8,122 bases of DNA, taken from assembly GCA_016839425.1 (NCBI GenBank), contig JAEOUI010000488.1:1-8122 (forward strand), written 5' to 3'. This stretch comes from Promethearchaeota archaeon. Its GTDB lineage: Archaea; Asgardarchaeota; Lokiarchaeia; Sigynarchaeales; SOKP01. The position numbers were made by a program, and so were the translations under genes. The stretch's first letter is position 1. Every line of letters begins with the position of its first letter. The notes below the pieces were generated by a model. The model was given only the letters and a program-made list of their open reading frames with translations. It was not told the DNA's origin and ran no database searches. This document shows, piece after piece, positions 5,240-8,122 of this stretch.

Positions 5240-7009
5240 ATGAATTCATTGCACATGATTTTTAAATACTGGACTTATTCGCGAAAACGCTTTATCAAAT
5301 ATGTTTTATTTCAGATGATTGCAACCATATTTGCGTTGTTCATACCAATATTTATAGGTAATTTAGTAGGACAACTAGATCCAAATCTTCCAAAGGAACA
5401 ACAAGCTACTCCCTTCACATTACTTATTAACTTCATTATTATCGTTATTTTTGGTATCGTTGCTTATTTTATCAGTCGAGGTGCCCGTATATCAGGAGCA
5501 AAAATTGCAGCTAGAGCTCTGTTCTATATTCGACAGGATATCCACGATGCGATTTACCGGCAATCCTATAGCTATTTTGACAAGTACGAGACTGGTCAAT
5601 TGATAGCCCGAGCTACTTCAGATGTTGAACAAACGGAAGGTATATTCGGTATGGGCTTGGTATTAGGAATAATGGGTATTTTACAATTAATAGGCGTTAA
5701 CATTGCTACATGGTCAATTCAACCCAAACTCGCTTGGATCTTGACGATCTGCATTCCACTTTCCATAATTGGTTCGCTTATTATTACTAAAAAACTCAAA
5801 CCAATTTATCAAGTAAGCAGAGAAGCTTTTGGGGATTTGACCAATACCATACGAGAAAACATCGTAGGTGCGCAAGTTGTTCGGATGTTTGGCACCCAGA
5901 AAAAAGAATTTGATAAATTTTCGGTGAATAACGAGAGGTTTCGTAATATATCCATCCTATCCGCTAAGTACAATAGCTTTTTTATGCCCTTAAACATCCT
6001 GCTCTTAGGATTAATGATTATTTTAACGCTTTATTTTGGAGGCACTCTCATCCTTAATAATGAAATGTCCTTGGCTCTACTCATCACCTTTCAAAGTTAC
6101 ATTGGTATGGCTATCTTTCCCTTGGTAATGTTAGGCAATATTTTTATCATGTATGTTCAAGCTGATGCGGCACTTACTCGCATACGGGAAGTACTTGAAT
6201 CTACTCCAGATATTATTGAGGATCCTGATCCGATAACAAAAGAAAAAATTAATGGTGACATTATATTTGATCATGTTTCATTTGGGTACACTCCAACAAA
6301 TCTTATACTAAACGATATGAATTTTCACATAATTCCTGGTCAAAAAGTTGCTATCCTCGGCACTACGGGTTCGGGAAAATCTACTATTATCAATTTATTA
6401 CCAAGGTTTTACGATGTAAGCAAGGGGAGGATATTAATCGATAATGTTGATGTTCGTAAGTATAAAATTAATAATCTTAGGAGACACATTGGAATCGTTT
6501 CACAAGACACCTATTTGTTCGATAAAACAATCAAGCAAAACATTGCTTTTGGGAAGGATTCTGCAATAATGGAAGAAATCGAGCTTGCAGCAGAAATCGC
6601 AGGTATTAAAGATTTTATTGAAGGCCTTCCTGAAAAATACGAAACAATGGTAGGAGAACGAGGAATGAACCTTTCTGGTGGCCAAAAACAGCGTTTATCT
6701 ATTGCTCGAGCGCTCATTATTAATCCAAAAATCTTGATATTGGATGACTCTACGAGTAGCGTAGATGTAGAGACAGAGTATCAAATACAACAAGCTCTTG
6801 AGAGAGTAATGAATAATACTACTACCTTCATCATTACTCAACGCATATCAACCATTAGAAACGCCGATGCGATAATGGTTTTAGATAAAGGTCGTATTGT
6901 CGGCTTTGGAACTCACGAAGAGCTGTATCATGGCAAAAATGGAAATGCAAATCCATTATATCGTCAAATATTTGAAACTCTTCAATTAAAACAAAAAAAG
7001 GAAAATTAA
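5240..7009 (+). CDS. ABC exporter half-transporter with degenerate ATPase site (TM287-like subunit)
   Basis: Membrane-bound subunit of a heterodimeric type IV (B-subfamily) multidrug/lipid-type exporter; 589 residues, full length. The N-terminal membrane domain has six predicted helices (about 20-42, 60-80, 135-157, 163-184, 247-270, 278-300). The ATPase domain follows: Walker A GTTGSGKST (374-382), Q-loop Q422, signature LSGGQ (478-482), Walker B ILILDD (498-503) and D-loop SSVD. Two catalytic positions are altered. The residue after the Walker B Asp is D503 instead of Glu, and the switch His is Q534 (ITQRIST). The same substitutions occur in TM287, the degenerate half of the Thermotoga TM287/288 exporter. 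ATP hydrolysis should therefore occur mainly at the site built from the partner's Walker motifs and this subunit's intact signature. The partner gene starts 32 bases downstream. The transported substrate cannot be inferred. Confidence 0.93.
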   Translation: MNSLHMIFKYWTYSRKRFIKYVLFQMIATIFALFIPIFIGNLVGQLDPNLPKEQQATPFTLLINFIIIVIFGIVAYFISRGARISGAKIAARALFYIRQDIHDAIYRQSYSYFDKYETGQLIARATSDVEQTEGIFGMGLVLGIMGILQLIGVNIATWSIQPKLAWILTICIPLSIIGSLIITKKLKPIYQVSREAFGDLTNTIRENIVGAQVVRMFGTQKKEFDKFSVNNERFRNISILSAKYNSFFMPLNILLLGLMIILTLYFGGTLILNNEMSLALLITFQSYIGMAIFPLVMLGNIFIMYVQADAALTRIREVLESTPDIIEDPDPITKEKINGDIIFDHVSFGYTPTNLILNDMNFHIIPGQKVAILGTTGSGKSTIINLLPRFYDVSKGRILIDNVDVRKYKINNLRRHIGIVSQDTYLFDKTIKQNIAFGKDSAIMEEIELAAEIAGIKDFIEGLPEKYETMVGERGMNLSGGQKQRLSIARALIINPKILILDDSTSSVDVETEYQIQQALERVMNNTTTFIITQRISTIRNADAIMVLDKGRIVGFGTHEELYHGKNGNANPLYRQIFETLQLKQKKEN

Positions 7010-7030
7010 ATTCTTTAATTATAATAATAA

Positions 7031-7035
7031 GTGAA
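7031..7035 (+). promoter_or_regulatory. Shine-Dalgarno site pointing to an ATT start for the second ABC subunit
   Basis: GTGAA at 7031-7035 is followed by six bases (TAAATT) and an in-frame ATT at 7042. The arrangement is the same as at the zinc-ribbon and methyltransferase starts. The GTG within this motif opens only a 39-residue frame, ending at 7148-7150. Confidence 0.45.
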
Positions 7036-7041
7036 TAAATT

Positions 7042-8122
7042 ATTAGTGCCCGTGAAAAAAAAAAAGAAATTCAAGAAGAACCCGTTGTTAAAGTACATCA
7101 TGCAGGCCAGCGAGGGCCTCCGCATTTATTTGGGGAGAAAGCCAAGGTAGAGCATTCGCGAGGAATTCTTTGGCGTTGGATTTTTTCTTATTTAATTCCT
7201 CAAAAGCGTAAATTCGTTCTTTATTTTCTTTTTATCATATTTGGCACGATCGTGTTTTCTGCCAATCCTTTATTGATTGCCTTTTTAATAAATCAAGGAA
7301 TTATCGGTAGGGATCCCTCACTTATTTTATACATTAGCATTCTTTATTCCTCGCTGATGATCTCAGTTGTTTTCGCAAATTATATCGGCAATTTCGGTAT
7401 AAATAAGCTTGGTCAAGACATAACTTATGGAATTCGCAACGATCTATTTGAAAAGCTCCAAACAATGTCAATGGCATATTTTGATCGCAAACGAAGCGGT
7501 GAAATAATTTCAATTCTGACTAACGATGTCGATCAAGTGAATTTATTAGTCTCGGGGCAAATAACACAAATATTAACAAGTGTGATTTCTCTTATTCTTA
7601 GTGTAACATTTATGTTTTTAGCTAATGTGCTTTTGGCAGCATTCAGCATGATTGCGTTCCCACTTTTTTTCCTTTTTTTCAAACTTTTCAAAAAAAAAGT
7701 AAGTGGCGATTTTAAAGAGACTCGCAAGACTATTAGTAAAGTAACTACTTCAATACAAGAAAATGTAGCTGGTGCTAAAGTAATACAAGCATACAATCAA
7801 GCAGATAAAGCAAGCCAAGAATTCAATAAGGCAAACGAAGAAAATTATCAAGCAAACTTTAAGGTTAGAAAAACCTTCTCAACTTTTTTTCCCCTCATGC
7901 AGCTCGCCACTCAGATTCTTACGGCTTCAATACTGATGTTAGGAGGGTTTGCATTCATTAATGGATTTGATTTTTTTGGAACAATCGTTTCAATTGGAAT
8001 CCTATCGGCGTTTATTACGTACCTTTCCCAATTTTTTCAACCGTTTATGTCCTTAATGCAAATTCAAAATATAATAGAATCTGCGATGGCTGCTTCGGAT
8101 AGGATCTATGGCGTATTAGAAG
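7042..8122 (+). CDS. ABC exporter half-transporter, partner subunit (TM288-like), membrane domain only; cut by right edge
   Basis: The frame is open from a TAA at 7036-7038 to the window end, giving 360 residues without the ATPase domain. A hydrophilic N-terminus of about 50 residues, rich in Lys and Glu, includes HHAGQRGPPHLFGEKAK, comparable to the R-x-x-GP-x-x-x-EK lead of TM288-type subunits. Six membrane helices follow (about 58-80, 91-112, 174-197, 198-216, 282-305, 312-332), with YFDRKRSGEIISILTNDVDQV (140-160) as the usual exporter motif. The frame has no ATG, GTG or TTG before the first helix. ATT at 7042, six bases after GTGAA, is the only sensible intact-frame start. An A11 run at 7055-7065 offers an alternative: one extra A would join GTG starts at 7031, 7046 or 7052 to this frame. 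It is cotranscribed with the preceding subunit and presumably supplies the competent Walker B Glu and switch His, which lie beyond the window. Confidence 0.88.
   Translation, partial: MSAREKKKEIQEEPVVKVHHAGQRGPPHLFGEKAKVEHSRGILWRWIFSYLIPQKRKFVLYFLFIIFGTIVFSANPLLIAFLINQGIIGRDPSLILYISILYSSLMISVVFANYIGNFGINKLGQDITYGIRNDLFEKLQTMSMAYFDRKRSGEIISILTNDVDQVNLLVSGQITQILTSVISLILSVTFMFLANVLLAAFSMIAFPLFFLFFKLFKKKVSGDFKETRKTISKVTTSIQENVAGAKVIQAYNQADKASQEFNKANEENYQANFKVRKTFSTFFPLMQLATQILTASILMLGGFAFINGFDFFGTIVSIGILSAFITYLSQFFQPFMSLMQIQNIIESAMAASDRIYGVLE

Noticed and set aside
7031..7150. Small GTG-initiated, Lys-rich ORF of 39 residues overlapping the start of the second ABC subunit
   Set aside because: It overlaps conserved coding sequence in another frame, has no Shine-Dalgarno, and its composition is explained by the A11 run. 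It matters only as part of the frameshift alternative for the ABC start.

Overview
The window is AT-rich and looks archaeal. Three signals support this: TATA/BRE-like promoter elements (for example CTTAAATA at 2652-2659, - strand), an oligo-T terminator directly behind a stop codon, and Shine-Dalgarno sequences of the GGTGA type. The protein set is compatible with an Asgard archaeon such as a Lokiarchaeia-like lineage: a GapN-type aldehyde dehydrogenase, an HSDL2-like SDR, and a cysteine/histidine protein of a kind I associate with Asgard genomes. That placement rests on pattern memory, not on a search.

Left part, - strand. The first 84 bases encode the N-terminus of a cysteine-rich, probable 4Fe-4S protein that runs off the left edge. 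Upstream of it, reading leftwards, is a two-gene unit: an uncharacterised zinc-ribbon-like protein (2537-1362) followed by a SAM-dependent methyltransferase with an N-terminal winged-helix-like region (1335-301). A T9 terminator follows the methyltransferase stop.

Middle. The region 2538-2820 is a divergent promoter region. It holds a good - strand TATA/BRE, two tandem hairpins in the predicted leader of the zinc-ribbon gene, and on the + side an imperfectly repeated AATATT(A)ATTTTATAAG element in front of gapN. The + strand then carries gapN (NADP-dependent non-phosphorylating glyceraldehyde-3-phosphate dehydrogenase), followed after two bases by an SDR closely resembling the SDR domain of eukaryotic HSDL2. 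The two are almost certainly cotranscribed.

Right part, + strand. Two adjacent half-transporters form a heterodimeric ABC exporter of the TM287/TM288 type. The first is complete and has a degenerate ATPase site (Asp in place of the catalytic Glu, Gln in place of the switch His). The second is cut by the right edge before its ATPase domain.

Most interesting signal. Three genes (methyltransferase, zinc-ribbon protein, second ABC subunit) have no well-placed ATG or GTG. Each instead has an in-frame ATT exactly six bases after a GTGAR Shine-Dalgarno core. This suggests AUU initiation. For the second ABC subunit it is the only intact-frame start that keeps the whole protein, although an indel or slippage at a nearby A11 run is a real alternative.
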